NCBI GenBank assembly: GCA_030761205.1
Contig: JAULJL010000034.1
Location: 5,417,501-5,481,500 of the forward strand
Direction of reading: 5' to 3'
Length of the DNA: 64,000 bases
From: Fremontodendron californicum
Lineage: Eukaryota; Streptophyta; Magnoliopsida; Malvales; Malvaceae
Each line of letters begins with the position of its first letter. The first letter of the stretch is position 1. Under the pieces are notes generated by a model. That model searched no databases, was not told the origin of the DNA, and saw only the letters and a list, made by a program, of their open reading frames with translations. Positions 47,195 through 59,882 of the stretch are shown in pieces. The position numbers were made by a program, and so were the translations under genes.

Positions 47195-50100
47195 CCATCT
47201 GCTTTTCTTTTCTTTTCTTTTTTTAATTTTTTTTTTTTTAAATGAACTTTGTTTGAATGGCAAATGGCTCATCTCCAAATGTAATTTTTCTGTACTTTTC
47301 ATTATTATTTTTTAAGTACTTACAATTTTTTTATATCATGAGCAGCCCCCACCAATTTTTTTATTTTTATTTTTGACATAAGGGTAAATTTATGTTTATC
47401 GCCTCCAAATTTTATTGTCTTTTAATTTAGCCCCCTTAAAATTTTAAAGATTTTTAAAATAAAGTAAAATTATGTTTGACACCTCTAAATTTTATTTGGC
47501 CCTTCAATTTGACCTCCTATTTGTAGAATTTGTTTGATATAATAAATTTGGTAATATTTTTAGTTTAAACCTTATTCACTATTATTAACTTAATTATCTC
47601 TATTTACCTTTTTAATTAATTAAATAGATGCATTTACATTAATTATATTGTTTAATATTTTTCATTCTATGCTAATAAGAGAAAAATAAATAAAGAAAGT
47701 TAAACAATTACAATATCTAATACGAATTGTGCTTTAATTTATTTTGCTTTTTGTAAATATATGTAATCTTATGATTTCCTTTTATAATATGAAATAATTT
47801 TATGCATATTTCAATTAGACAATAAATTTCTTGACGTTGAGACTTTATTTCTTATTAAAAAAATTTCATATGCAACATGAATTATAATATTTTAAAAAAA
47901 TTATTTCATTATAAGATTTATATATTGTTAGCAAATTTAATATCATATATAATATTTAAAGTTTAATATTTTTATACTAGCATTGTCCATGGGTCGAGTC
48001 AGGCTCACATAGTAAAAAATTTTATTTGTCCAAGGCCCGACCAGATTCGAGCCGACGAATAACCCTATCCTTAGACATGTTTATTCATACACGATTTTTA
48101 TTTTTACTTTAAATCTTTATATGTATATTTCGATTGTACCTGCTCATGAGTCGGGTAGCCCGCTCGACCCGTACCGGGCCTAGGTAGAATTATTCGTGAT
48201 CTGGGTCGAATCAAATCACTGTTTAAATAATAATAAAAATTTTATTTAAATTTAATTATAAAAAGTATAAATATTAATATAAAAATAATTTTTTTAATTT
48301 TTTAATATTAAATCAACAGTGAAACGGGTTGATCTGGGCTCGGCCTAGGTCGGACTTGGGTAAAGTTGGGAAAAAAATCGAGCCATGGCTCGGCCTGACC
48401 AATGAACAAATTTAATTTCGACCTCCCTTCTCAATATTTCTGACTTCGCCCCAGACCATGAGGGGTATTTAACTTTAATTTTATATCTCAACGATTTTAA
48501 TTGTATTTTCTACATCAATTTAGTGTGTTTCAAATTTTATTTTTTAAAATATTATCATAAAAAAATTATTTTTCTACGATTTTAAGTGCATTCAACGTAA
48601 TTGAAAGGGAGTTAAATATTTGGTACGACTACCAATCTATTTGGTATCCTCCTACAATGCAGTTCTGTTTTTATTACTCCCTCCCTAATAGACTTGTTTA
48701 ATGATCATATTTTTTTGTTTAAACTCGAAGATCTGCTTGATATTTGAGAGAATTTTAACAAAAATATTAAGCACGAAATACGAGTTTAAGTAAAAAAAAG
48801 GTCCATTTAATAAATAGGTTGGACTTTGGCTCCAATAATGAAGGTCCGAGTCTGGTTCCTTTATATAATATATTATTTTCATATATATATATATATATTA
48901 TATAATTTATATCATATAAAAAATAAATATATATAATATTATAGTGTAAACATTTAAAAATATGTTAAGTTATTCATGTTTTAAAATTTAATAAAAGATT
49001 AATTACTAAAAAATAAATAAAAAATAACACTTTTGTTTAATTTTTTTTAAGAAAAAAATATGGACGAGTTTAAACGGGCTTAGACTGCCCATTTACAAAT
49101 ATGGACGGATTTAAACAGAATTTGAGGCCCATATTTCGGGTCGAATTGGGTTTAGGCAAGTATATATGGTGTTGATGCCATGCTTAGGACCGGCTCGACC
49201 AATGAACACCTCTACTCCTCACATCCTATTTTTTTTTTTTTTTTTTGTAAAAAAAAAAAAGTCATAATCTAAAAAATAAAAAAAATTGATTGCAACATGT
49301 GTTGAGATTTGAATTCAAATATATTGAATTTTATTTTTTAAAAATGAATACATGAGCCAATTGAATTATGCATTAGGTTATGAAAATTTAAGAAACAAGT
49401 TTTGATTTTTTCCCCAAAAGCAACATGTCTTTATTCATAATATTTAAAATTCTCATAGTAATCTTTATATTTGATGATTTCTAATTAAAAAATAACTAAT
49501 ATAAAATGTAATATTAAGTGTTCAAGAATAAAAAAATGACCTTGGTTTTGGATGTCCCAAAAAAAAAAAAAGATGGATAAAAATATGGACAAATGGAGCA
49601 CCTCTTTTATAAAATAAATAAGTAAATAATTATAAAATAAAAAAATAATTTTTAAATATTGAAAATATTGAAAGTTACATTTCTTTAAGATGGAGAAAAA
49701 TTATAGAGAAGTTTGTTAAAAGAACGATTATAACTTTATTTAAAAAATAAATTGTAATATGATTTTTTTTAATCTTAATTGTTTATTTTATAATTTGGTT
49801 GTTTTAATTTGTAATTTTTTTTTCTATTAAATTGGTGTACAGTTAATTAGTGATATTAATTCAGACAAATATTTTAATATTATTTTAAATGAGGATACAC
49901 TAGAATTTTGTTTATTATTGTACTTTTATATTTATTTTCAATTTTACAAAAAGAAAATTGTAGGTTTTTTGGGTATATAAAGGTAAACTACATTTTACAA
50001 TATCTAAGATCTTCGATTGGAATTTATAATTTCAATTTAAGGTTTGTGTAGAAATGGGAGGTGAGATTTATGAGATTTACAAGATTTTTCACTCGTTCTA
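47195..50100. other. Gene-free region with decayed hAT-like remnants
   Basis: Contains remnants with GTCGGGTAGCCCGCTCGACC (48152-48171) and GAGCCATGGCTCGGCCTGACC (48380-48400), which mirror each other across an AT-rich centre, plus a similar element at 48700-49216. No coding exon seen. Confidence 0.5.
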
Positions 50101-50101
50101 T

Positions 50102-51120
50102 AATACTAATATTTGTTATCACATGCGTTCTCATTTCACACATAAATGTTAGTTGATTTATTTATTTTTGAATATATAATTGTATGTTTTAAAAATAAAT
50201 AAAACTAATAAAATTTATATTAACTAAAATTTACATTAACATGTAAAGTTTGTTTCATGTACAAATTATATCAAATTATTATAAAAATTATTATTTTAAA
50301 TATTAATACAAAACTAATTACGGAGATAAAAATTTTAATAAAAATTTTAATTTTTTATTATATCAAATAAATTGATTTACTTTTTAAGATTAGTGAAAAG
50401 TTAGAACTTTTAAGATAAAGCAATTCCATATAAACTTTTAATTTTTTTATTATCAAATTAATTAAATAAGTGTTTTAATGAAATTAAACTTTTTACTTAT
50501 AAATTAGATAAATCTTATTAACAATAAAAAAATACTTATAATGACAATTTAGAAAATTTTAAATTGCCATTATAAATATAGTACAATGACTATTTTTGTC
50601 AGTTCAAAATATTTTTTATATTCATGGTTATATATATATTAGTATTTGTTATCACATTCGTTCGCACGTGAACGCTCGTTAATTTATTTATTTTTTAATA
50701 TATAATTGTGTATTTTAAAAATAAATAAAACTAATAAAATGTATATTAACTAAAACTCAAATTAACATATAAAGTTTACTTCATGTGCAAATTATATCAA
50801 ATTATTATAAAGTTTATTATTTTTAATATTAATGCAAAATTACTTACGAAGATAAACAAATTCAATATAAATTTTAATTATTTATTTATATATATCTAAT
50901 AAAGTGATTTATTTTTTAAGTTACTGAAAAATTAAAACTTTCAAAATAAAGTAATTTCATATAAATTTTTAATTTTTTATTTATTATCAAATTAATTCAT
51001 TTAACGAAAGTATTTTAATAAAATTAAACTCCTTACTTATAAATTATATAAATATTATTAATAATAATAAAATATTTATACTGACAATTTTAAAATATAG
51101 TGAACAATAATAACTATTTT
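50102..51120. repeat. Two direct copies of a roughly 535-bp AT-rich repeat
   Basis: Copy 1 (about 50102-50625) and copy 2 (about 50636-51120) share TATTTGTTATCACAT, AATAAATAAAACTAATAAAA, CAAATTATATCAAATTATTA and TGACAATTT in order. An inverted relative of their right halves is at about 58000-58200 inside the Helitron-like candidate. Confidence 0.75.
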
Positions 51121-52405
51121 CATATGCAAAAAAAAAAATTATATTGATATAATTGTGAAAGAAAAACTATCCCATCGATGGTCGGTGAAATTTTCAAACT
51201 ATAAAATCTTTAATTTGCTCATAAAAAAGAAAAAAAGCTTTAATGTGAAAAAAAAAATGGTGAGAACATTTTGTTATTTACTTTTTTTTACTCAAAAAAT
51301 CTTCGGGTGGATAGAAAATCTTTTTAGATATAGTTTGTATTAAGAGATCAAAAAACCAAAACATTAGCTTTATTTTAAATTAAATTATGTGTGTTCACCT
51401 GAAGTTGTTAAAATTTGACAATCATAAAAAAAGCTTGTTGATAGAGGTATTATTTGTTTTTTGTTTTCCTGATAATTAGCTTTTCGATTAATTTGTAACA
51501 TGAAAAAAAGATGTTCGAATATGATTATTATATCCAAAGTAGGAAAGACTTGAAAATCAAACAAATTTTGGGATGTAAAGGTGGAGTGGTGGAGTAGGCA
51601 GTGGATAGATAATTTTTGGTACGATATCAAAATACAAAATATAATATAAATATATTATATTTAATAAATATAAAAATAATATAATAAATATGATAAGATA
51701 TATTTAAATATGATTAATACAATACATTTAATAAATATATTATATATATTTAAAATTTTAATATATTTAATAATTTATATTATATTTATATTTATACAAA
51801 TAACATAAAAATATATATATGTATATATTATTAAATTTAACAATGGACAATCTGTTTTCTTAAATTAAATTAAATTAAATATTGCTTGCTTTTTCTTTTT
51901 CTTTTCCTTTTCCTTTGTAATATCAACATCCCGACAGCCCACAACCACAGGTAGGGTAGGGACTAGGGTCAAGGTATGTGTACCTTCGCCAGCCTAGGAT
52001 TTTATTTATTTAATTATTTTAGGTATAGTTTTTATTTTTAATTTTAATAGATATGCACTCAAAGGATATGTGGAGGTGATTAAATTAAAGTTGTAGTGAA
52101 ACCGAAATTAAACTATAAAATTTGTCTTAAAATTTACATAATTTACTCATTGTAACATTATTTATCTTTTCATTTTTGAACCGATTGTTTTTACAAATAA
52201 ATAATAATAGAATATGATCATTCATTACATGAATGTTTTAAAAAAATTATATTTTCAAAGAGAAGAGGAAGTTAGGTGCGGTAGTAGTTTTTTTTTTTTT
52301 AAATGTATTTTATAAAAAAAATAAAAATATTTTATTTTGACTTTTGAATAAATTTTTTAATTGAATCGATGTCACTTGATTCATTATACCAATTCAATCA
52401 GAGGT
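51121..52405. other. Gene-free AT-rich DNA
   Basis: No exon or bounded element recognised. The short open frames here are of low complexity or lack domain features. Confidence 0.45.
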
Positions 52406-52413
52406 CTTATAAT

Positions 52414-53034
52414 CATGGTAGTAGGTATCGTATCAGTATCGGTATACCGGCCGGTACATATCGATTTTGAAAAAAAACGAAATGGTACCAATATTGTATC
52501 GTTTCAATTTTTGTACCGGTCGTATCAATCGGTATCGGCCTATATCGATTTGTACCGATCTGTACCGCTACGTATTGACCGATTGTTACAAGATTTTGAA
52601 TTTTTTTTTAAATATTTTTATATTTACTTGACTTTTGTAACCTATTCTTAATACTTTTTAGTTGTAATAATTTTTACTTTTTCATAATTTCATTTAAAAA
52701 TATATTTATTAAATTAAGTTATTGTATTTAATTAATAATAATTTATTATATATTTTTAATATTTATTTTATTTATTTATGATTAAAAATTTTAGATATTA
52801 AAATTTTAATTTTTCATATTAGCATATATATGCATGTAATTGAGATATATTTATATATGTATGTAACATATATTTTATTAGAAAATTTAAAAATGAACTT
52901 TATAATTATATATGAAAAAATATTTAAAAAATATCGATAAATCTGAAACGATACGTTAAAATACACTGATATCGATATGTATCAATACAAAAAAAAAAAA
53001 CAGTACGTCTATCGATATGGTACTGACTAATTTG
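52414..53034. mobile_element. hAT-type element with GTATCGGTA subterminal repeats
   Basis: Flanked by an exact 8-bp duplication CTTATAAT (52406-52413, 53035-53042). The left arm is packed with TATCGGTAC/ACCGATCTGTACC words, and the right arm carries inverted variants (ACTGATATCGATATG, TATCGATATGGTAC). No transposase. Confidence 0.75.
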
Positions 53035-53366
53035 CTTATAATAGTACTAGTACTTGGTACACCCATTACATGTTGAAATTTTTTTGTCAGTTCACTAATT
53101 TACTCGTGAATCAAACTCAATAAAAAAATTTTATAAATAGTATAAATATATAGAAATAATTTTTTTGATGAAAAATGTATAGATATCACAAAAAGTAAAA
53201 TATCTATTGTTTAAGTGTTGTAGGTTGTATAATGTAGAAATCATTACATTGTTTGTGAACAACAAGCAGGCAAGGGCTAATGAATATATTACATGTGTGG
53301 AGAGAAATGTTAGTGTCCTATTTGACCTATTTGACTTTATGATGCTGCTTAGAGGTGACAATTGGA

Positions 53367-53588
53367 CGGGTTCGGGCGAGTTCGGGTTGGGTTCATTCGG
53401 GTTCGGGTTTATTCGGGTTCGGGTTCATTCGGGTTCGAGCTCATTCGGGTTCGGGTTCATCCGGGTTCGGGCTCATTCGGGTTCGGGTCCATTCGGGTTC
53501 GGGCCCATTCGGGTTCGGGCTCATTCGGGTTCGGGCCCATTCGGGTTCGGGTTCGGTCTGGGTTCGGGTTCGGTCTGGGTTCGGGTAT
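53367..53588 (+). repeat. TTCGGG-type tandem array, left
   Basis: Units such as CATTCGGGTTCGGG repeat more than ten times. Period 18 gives open frames on both strands (FGFGFIRVR-like) that are not genes. Confidence 0.92.
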
Positions 53589-54569
53589 GTTTTACATCAT
53601 TTATTTTATATTAGATGTAATCATTTTTACGTAATTTAAATATTTATATCTAAAAACAAATTATTAATTTATTATTATTTTTATACTTTTGCTATTATAT
53701 GATATTTTTAATTATATTTATTTTTTAAAATTAATATTTGTTAGCACCAAAAGAATAAGAAATTAATTTGTTATATAAAATCAAATTTTGAAATAATTTA
53801 TTATAAAAAATATGATATATTATAAATTAATCATATTGATATTTAAAATAATTGATTTGATGAACTCGAATTTCAAAATATAAATACATTATAATTTATA
53901 TTCACTATAAAATAAAAAACTTTTAAAAATAAATCCTGGCCTTCATCTATTCGTTTATATACTTATAAAATGCAAAAAATTTATGTTTATAGTCAAGATA
54001 TATATATATCTATCGAGTACTTATATTTTTTTCATCAGTATAAAGTATAAATTATAAAGTAGTACTAAAAAAATATAATTTATATTTAAATTATACGTAA
54101 TAAATATATAATTAATATGATTATTTATTAATACATAATAAATATACTCAAAACCAAAAGGCCATAAAACCCAAAATCCCATTAAACCCACCCGCTAAAA
54201 TAAAATCCCATGAAAGCCATAATCCAATTAAACCCACCCTAACCTAACCTTATAAGTATAACCCAAAAGGCCAAAATAATTGAATTATTGTCAATTTTTT
54301 TTTCACATCTCTAAAATTTTCAAGAATTTAAAATATTTAGATTGTAAATTCATCATGATATGAAACGTTCAAGTTATAACTTATAAGTACAAAATATAAT
54401 TTACTTTTTGATAAAATTATTATTTCATCATCATATATATATAATATATTAAATTTTAAATTTCAATTAAATTATTAAAAAAAATTAGAATAAAATTAAT
54501 AATTAAAGTTATTGCTTTGTAAAAAAAAAAATTAATTGCAATTTGATTATTTTTATTTTTAGTATTAAA

Positions 54570-54870
54570 TTCGGGTTCGGGTTCGGGCCGGTCTCGGGTT
54601 CGGGTCCATTCGGGTTCGGGCTCATTCGGGTTCGGGTCCATTCGGGTTCGGGCCCATTCGGGTTCGGGTCCATTCGGGTTCGGGCCCATTCGGGTTCGGG
54701 TCCATTCGGGTTCGGGCCCATTCGGGTTCGGATTTTTTCGGGTTTGGGTTTTTGACTTTTTGGTCAAATCGGGTTTGGGCGGGTTCGAGTTCGGGTTTTC
54801 CTGGGCGGATTTTCGGGTTCGGGTTCAGGTTCAGGTTTTCCTGGGCGGGTTTTCGGGTTCGGGTTCATTT
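54570..54870 (+). repeat. TTCGGG-type tandem array, right
   Basis: Same unit and same orientation as the left array, ending in a longer 'TTTTCCTGGGCGG' variant repeated twice. Confidence 0.92.
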
Positions 54871-54901
54871 TGCCACCTCTAATGCTGCTGCATATTCCCT
54901 C

Positions 54902-54902
<1 letters not shown>

Positions 54903-54952
<50 letters not shown>
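54903..54952. repeat. (CA)n(TA)n microsatellite
   Basis: CACACACA followed by about 40 bp of AT repeat just outside the hAT element. Confidence 0.95.
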
Positions 54953-54956
<4 letters not shown>

Positions 54957-55050
54957 CTATTATAAGACACAGACATTGATGTCTCATTGCCTTGCATCTT
55001 CCCCACCTGCCTCATGGGCCATGGCCATGTTTGCTTCTTTGCTCTTTAAA

Positions 55051-56896
55051 AAAATAGGGAAAAGTACACTTAGGCCTCGTTTAGCATTGCTTCTGGCACA
55101 GTTTTTGAGGTCAAAAGCTGCTTTTCACCGCAAACGCAATGCTAAACAGATAAAAAAAATTAGCTTCTGCTGTTGAAACCATGGTTTGAAAAGCCAAACC
55201 AAAAAGCCAAAAAATATAGCTTTTGGGTTTTAAAAGCTGGCTTTTGGATAAAATGACTTTATTATCCTCACATCTCTACACTTTTATTATTTTAAACATA
55301 TTTTTTTTTGACATTTCAATTTTCAACAACACTTTTTCACAGCAATGCTAAACACTTAAAAAATTTTAAACCACACTTTTTCACCACACTTTATAAACAC
55401 ACTTTTTCCAACTCGAGCTTTTTCCAACCCAAGCTTTTTTCAATCCAAATTTTTTCCAACAGCAATGCTAAACTAGCCCTTAGTCCTAAAGTTTATTAAA
55501 AAATATATTTATCCTTCTATAATTTGAAAATTATCTATTTATCTTTTTGAAGTTTGATGAAATATACACTAACCTCTTCAGCCCTAAACTTTAAGTAAAT
55601 TTTAAATAAAAAGATAATTATATTCTTGTTAATTATTAATTATATATATTTTTTATTTATTGTATTCATTTTACTCATTTTTAATTATAAAATAATGGGA
55701 ATTTAATTAATTTTAAAATTGTCTTTAATTACTATAAAATTAAATTCTAATTACATTATATTCTAATTCAAGTAAATGTTAAATATTTTAAACTTATCTT
55801 TAATTCAATTATATATTAATTTTGAGGTGAATTCATTAAATTATTTTTATTTAAAATAAATAAATTATCATTGTTTTAAAAAAAGTTTAATGGTAAAAAT
55901 ATTGATTAAAATAAAAAGAGAGAAATAAAGGAGAAGGAAAAAATGAAAATATAACTATCAGTATCATCCATGAAATTTTATTGAAATTAAACTTACCTCT
56001 ATTAGTTTGAAAATCATATTTTATCTCTCTAAAAAATAATTAATGTTAGGATTTCATTAATCAAACTAATATTTATTTAAATTTTACTTTAAATATTAAA
56101 AATACCCTCATTTTATTTATTTTTCCTTATTTTTATATTTTCTTTTTTGTTTTAATTATTTTTTATCATTAAACTTTTTAAAATAATTTTAATTTATTTA
56201 TTTTAAATAAAAATAATTTAATGAATTTATCTCAAAGTTAATATATAATTGAATTAAAGATAAGTTTAAAATATTTAACATGTACTTGCATAAAAATTGA
56301 TTAAAAAAAATAAAGGAGAAGGAAAAAAAAATTATCATTTATGAGATTTTATTAAAAATAAACTTACATATATTAACTTGAAAAGTACATTTTATCTCTC
56401 TAAAAAAGTAACTAATGTTAGAATTTCATTAATCAAATATATATTTGTTTAAATTTGACTTTAAATATTAAGACCCTAATTTTATTTATTTTTCTTATTT
56501 GCATGCCTTTTTTCATTTTTTTTTTGTTTTAATCAATTTCTTTATCACTAAACTTTTTAAAATGATTTTATTAATTTATTTCAAATAAAAAAAAGTTAAT
56601 ATATTGAATTAAAGATAAGTTATTTTTTCTATTGAATTAAAGATAATTTTAAAATTAATTAAATTCTCATTATTTTGTAACTAAAAATAAATAAAATAAA
56701 TAGAAAAATATATAATTAATAATCAACAAGGGTATAATTATCTTTTTATTTGAAATTTACTTAGGGTTTAGGGTCAGGGGGTTAGTGTGTATTTCATCAA
56801 ACCTCAGGAGGGTAAGTGGGTAGTTTTCAAACTATAGGAGGTAAGTGTATTTTTTTAGTAAACCTCATGGGGGTTAGTGTACTTTTTCCTAAAAAA
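55051..56896. mobile_element. Large foldback TIR element interrupted by a Harbinger MITE
   Basis: Left arm: AGGGAAAAGTACAC, then GTTTGATGAAATATACACTAACC and AATAAAAAGATAATTATA. These recur in inverted form at the right end: TATAATTATCTTTTTATT (56730s), GTGTGTATTTCATCAAAC and GTGTACTTTTTCC (56877-56889). Arms exceed 250 bp. The centre holds two direct copies (about 55925 and 56310) of a 380-bp AT-rich module. No coding sequence. Confidence 0.75.
55073..55479. mobile_element. PIF/Harbinger (Tourist-like) MITE, 407 bp
   Basis: Starts GGCCTCGTTTAGCATTGCT and ends AGCAATGCTAAACTAGCCC. TTA flanks both ends (55070-55072, 55480-55482), the TTA/TAA target of this superfamily. It lies in the left arm of the foldback element, so it is younger. 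Confidence 0.85.
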
Positions 56897-56904
56897 TATT
56901 GTGA

Positions 56905-57130
56905 TTTTTTTAGGTTATTTGTCGTAAATCTGGTAATTCGTATATTCATATTATTTTTTCGTGTTATAATTATATTTAAAGTATTATATATTTATATATA
57001 CTTTGACACGTTAATAGTTCGTGTTATATAAATTTTGGCATGTTCGTGTATCCTTTCGTATTCGTGTTATTTTTTTTTTGTGTCATGTATTATATTGTAT
57101 TTTAATTATTATTTTTTGTATCGTGTAATC
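56905..57130. repeat. Dispersed repeat, copy 2
   Basis: Phrases TTTTCGTGTTATAATTATAT, ACTTTGACACGTTAATAGTT and CGTATTCGTGTTATT match the family seen at 20610-20800 and 58440-58650. Confidence 0.7.
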
Positions 57131-57479
57131 ATATAATATTTAAAATTATCAAATCTATTTTGTCGTGCCAAAATTCAACATCAATTTCAATAAATGATTA
57201 AAAAAATTGTTATTCATTTGAACAGAATAGTGGTGATCCTTATAAATCTAAAGTTTTTTTAATAATTAAAACTTTGATCTAATGGATCAATTAGACGTTG
57301 TTTTAATGACAAAGAAAAGATCTTGAAATGTTTTTAATGATCCATTAAATCAAATTGTAATCGTAAAAATGTCATTGTAACAAATAAACTAACAATTGGG
57401 AAAAATACACTGTAAAATCTAGGTACCAGAAGCTAAAAATAGATGAAACCAGTATAATGAGGAAAGACCCGTCATGTTC

Positions 57480-57765
57480 TCAGTGGAAAAAAAACGTTTG
57501 GAAAAGCATTTGGAAATTGTGGGCGCCTAGTAAAATAAAAGTTTTCATATAGAGATTATGTGGTAGTAGGCCATAAAACCATGAATGTAGAGAGTAATAT
57601 CAAGAACAAAAGCTGCTGCAAGAGATTTATGGGCTTCACAAAGTGCAAGGTTGAAAGAGGTCATAAATAACAGAATGGATGAGGTAGATGATAGGTGTAA
57701 ATGGAGGCCTCCAACTGAAGGATGGTTTAAAATAAATAAATACTGATGGAGCCTTTGATCAAATC
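57480..57765 (+). pseudogene. LINE ORF2 remnant (zf-RVT and RNase H start)
   Basis: The plus strand reads WKKNVWKSIWKLWAPSKIKV, the zinc-binding region after LINE reverse transcriptase, then a stop in place of the usual Trp (FI*RLC). After a gap comes CKWRPPTEGWFKIN, the entry to the RNase H domain (normally followed by TDGAF). An AAAT duplication shifts the frame there. The middle is deleted. Confidence 0.75.
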
Positions 57766-57947
57766 TAACTTATTATATGAAATGAAATAAATATAATTTA
57801 TTATACGAAATGAAATATTTTAAAGTTAAAATCAAATCAAATAAAAATAATTAAATGCAGTGACAATTATTAAAAACTATTCACATGTCAAATAGTTAGA
57901 TTATTCATGTAAGATAATTACTTATTTTTAAGATTTTGACTTTTATA

Positions 57948-59345
57948 TATCTATAATTTATAATTTATATAAAAGCATAAATATATAAAAAAAATTGAAT
58001 TGACGAAGATAGTTATATGTGTTTGTTATATTTTAAAATTACCATTATAAATGTTTTATATTAATAAGGTTTATCTAATTTATAAGTAAGAAAATTAATT
58101 TCATTAAAACACTTTCTTTAAATGAATTGATTTGATTATACAAAAAAAAAAAATTATATGAAATTACTTTATTTTAAAAATGGTAAGAAAGAGAAAAAAA
58201 ATTATATATTCATATTGTGTTCTGTTATTTTTTTGTGTTTTAAAGTTTAAATTGAATCACTATGATAAATTATACAAAATATCCCTACATGAAAATAACT
58301 TTTAAATTAAGGTATAAATGTCTAAAATTACCAAATTTAATCTAAACAAATAATAACTCCCAATCATTATACAACATGTGACACAAAATTGAGAGTTATT
58401 TGAATAGTGTCAATTAGACATGGCAATTTCGAATACAACATGATTATACGACACGAACACATAAAAAAAATTAAAACACGATACGAAAAATAATATGAAC
58501 ACAACACGAATAGATGAACGTGTGTTACTTTTTCGTGTCATAATCGTTTTCAAGGTATTATATATTTATATAAATTTTGACACGTTAATACTTCGTTTTA
58601 TATAGATTTTGACACTTTCATGTTTTCGTGTCGTGTTCGTGTTTTATGTAGACATGTATACCTTACTTTAAAAGTTATCCTCAATTGGGGATATTTTATA
58701 TAATTTGTTATAATAGTTCAATTTAAACTCTAAGTTCATTAACTAAAGAATTGAATTATTGCATTTGTATCTGTTATATATTAATATAAATATAATGTTC
58801 AAAACTTTTTCTTTAATTTTGTTTTTTTTTTTGAATGAGTTTAAATTATGAATTAATTGTTTAAAAAAAATAAATATAATAAAATTTCAAAAAATTAAAA
58901 TTATTAATTGAATAAATTGTTTTAAAAAGTAAAAATATGAAAAATAAAATTATTAATTCAATATACATTAAGAAATAAAATAAAAATTATTAATAAAACA
59001 CATTATTTCAATATACATTATGTAATAAAATATAAAATTTTCAAATACATTTAAATCATATAATTTATGGATAATTACTTTTAACGTAATTTTTAAATTA
59101 ATAGATATATGATTATATTTATATTATAATATATTAAGATATAGAAAAATTAATTTTTTTTTAAAAAAATTATTTATAAAAAAATTTACTCTGACAACAA
59201 CATAAAAATAAAAATTATTAAAAGAAATATTATAAAGTAATTATCAGCAAATTATTAATATTATTATTTTATTTTTTAAACTTATTCGTTTTTATAAAAT
59301 ATTAAAACCAAACATCCCCGGACGAAGCCGGGGCTAACATACTAG
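57948..59345 (+). mobile_element. Helitron-like element (3' end strong, 5' end tentative)
   Basis: The 3' end has a GC hairpin CCCCGG-ACGAA-CCGGGG (59316-59333), then CTAACATA and CTAG (59342-59345) before a T, the standard Helitron terminus. A possible 5' end is TCTATAATTTATAA after an A at about 57948. No Rep/helicase gene is present. Confidence 0.55.
58440..58650. repeat. Dispersed repeat, copy 3
   Basis: Begins with ACGACACGAACACAT, then AACACGATACGAAAA, and mirrored TTTCGTGTCGTGTTCGTG at the end (about 58625-58642). Internal TTTTGACACGTTAATACTTC as in copies 1 and 2. Confidence 0.75.
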
Positions 59346-59882
59346 TTTATATTAAATGTACGAGTTAATTAAATCTTTATGTTATTTTTTCTGTTAATAT
59401 CAACTTATTTAATTATTTTCATTTAAGATGTTTTCGTAAGGCTGATATATTAAAAAAGTCCTTAAACTAGTACACTTTATTTAAATAAATCTTTATACTT
59501 TTATTATATCTAAATAAATTCATATTTTTTTATTTATACTCATGAAAGCTCTTAATTTTTTCTTGTTTAATTCCAATCTTCCCTTTTAAGCACTTCATAG
59601 TTAAAGAAATACAAAAGTTGTTGCAAGCAACTGGATATTTTAGCCACGCGAGCAGAAGAAAATTGTAAGAGGCGCAAAACTCAATCCATTATCCTCTTAC
59701 AATTGTAAGAGGATCCTGTTACAAGAAAATTATAAGAGGCATAAACAACAAGCATTAGCCATTATACTGCACTCCATGCCATCTGCCTAGCTGCATAACC
59801 AAAGTTTACCAACAGATTTAAGCTGAACATACATGCATTCCAAAAAAAATACAAGGACTATCAATCAGCCATATCTAAGAAC
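59346..59882. other. Spacer with 20-bp perfect palindrome
   Basis: No gene. CCTCTTACAATTGTAAGAGG at 59693-59712 is a perfect palindrome. The half-site ATTGTAAGAGG also occurs at about 59662 and, as ATTATAAGAGG, at about 59727. Confidence 0.6.

Larger units (their letters stand above)
53350..54881. mobile_element. Non-autonomous hAT element with TTCGGG arrays
   Basis: Starts TAGAGGTGACAA and ends TTGCCACCTCTA, the classic plant hAT TIR. The exact 8-bp duplication ATGCTGCT lies at 53342-53349 and 54882-54889. Both ends carry long G-rich tandem arrays on the same strand; the centre is AT-rich and non-coding. Confidence 0.92.

Noticed and set aside
53207..54767. Several 70-135 codon frames rich in Gly/Phe/Arg or Pro/Asn
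   Set aside because: They are produced by the TTCGGG repeat period (multiple of 3) on both strands and in several frames; not coding.
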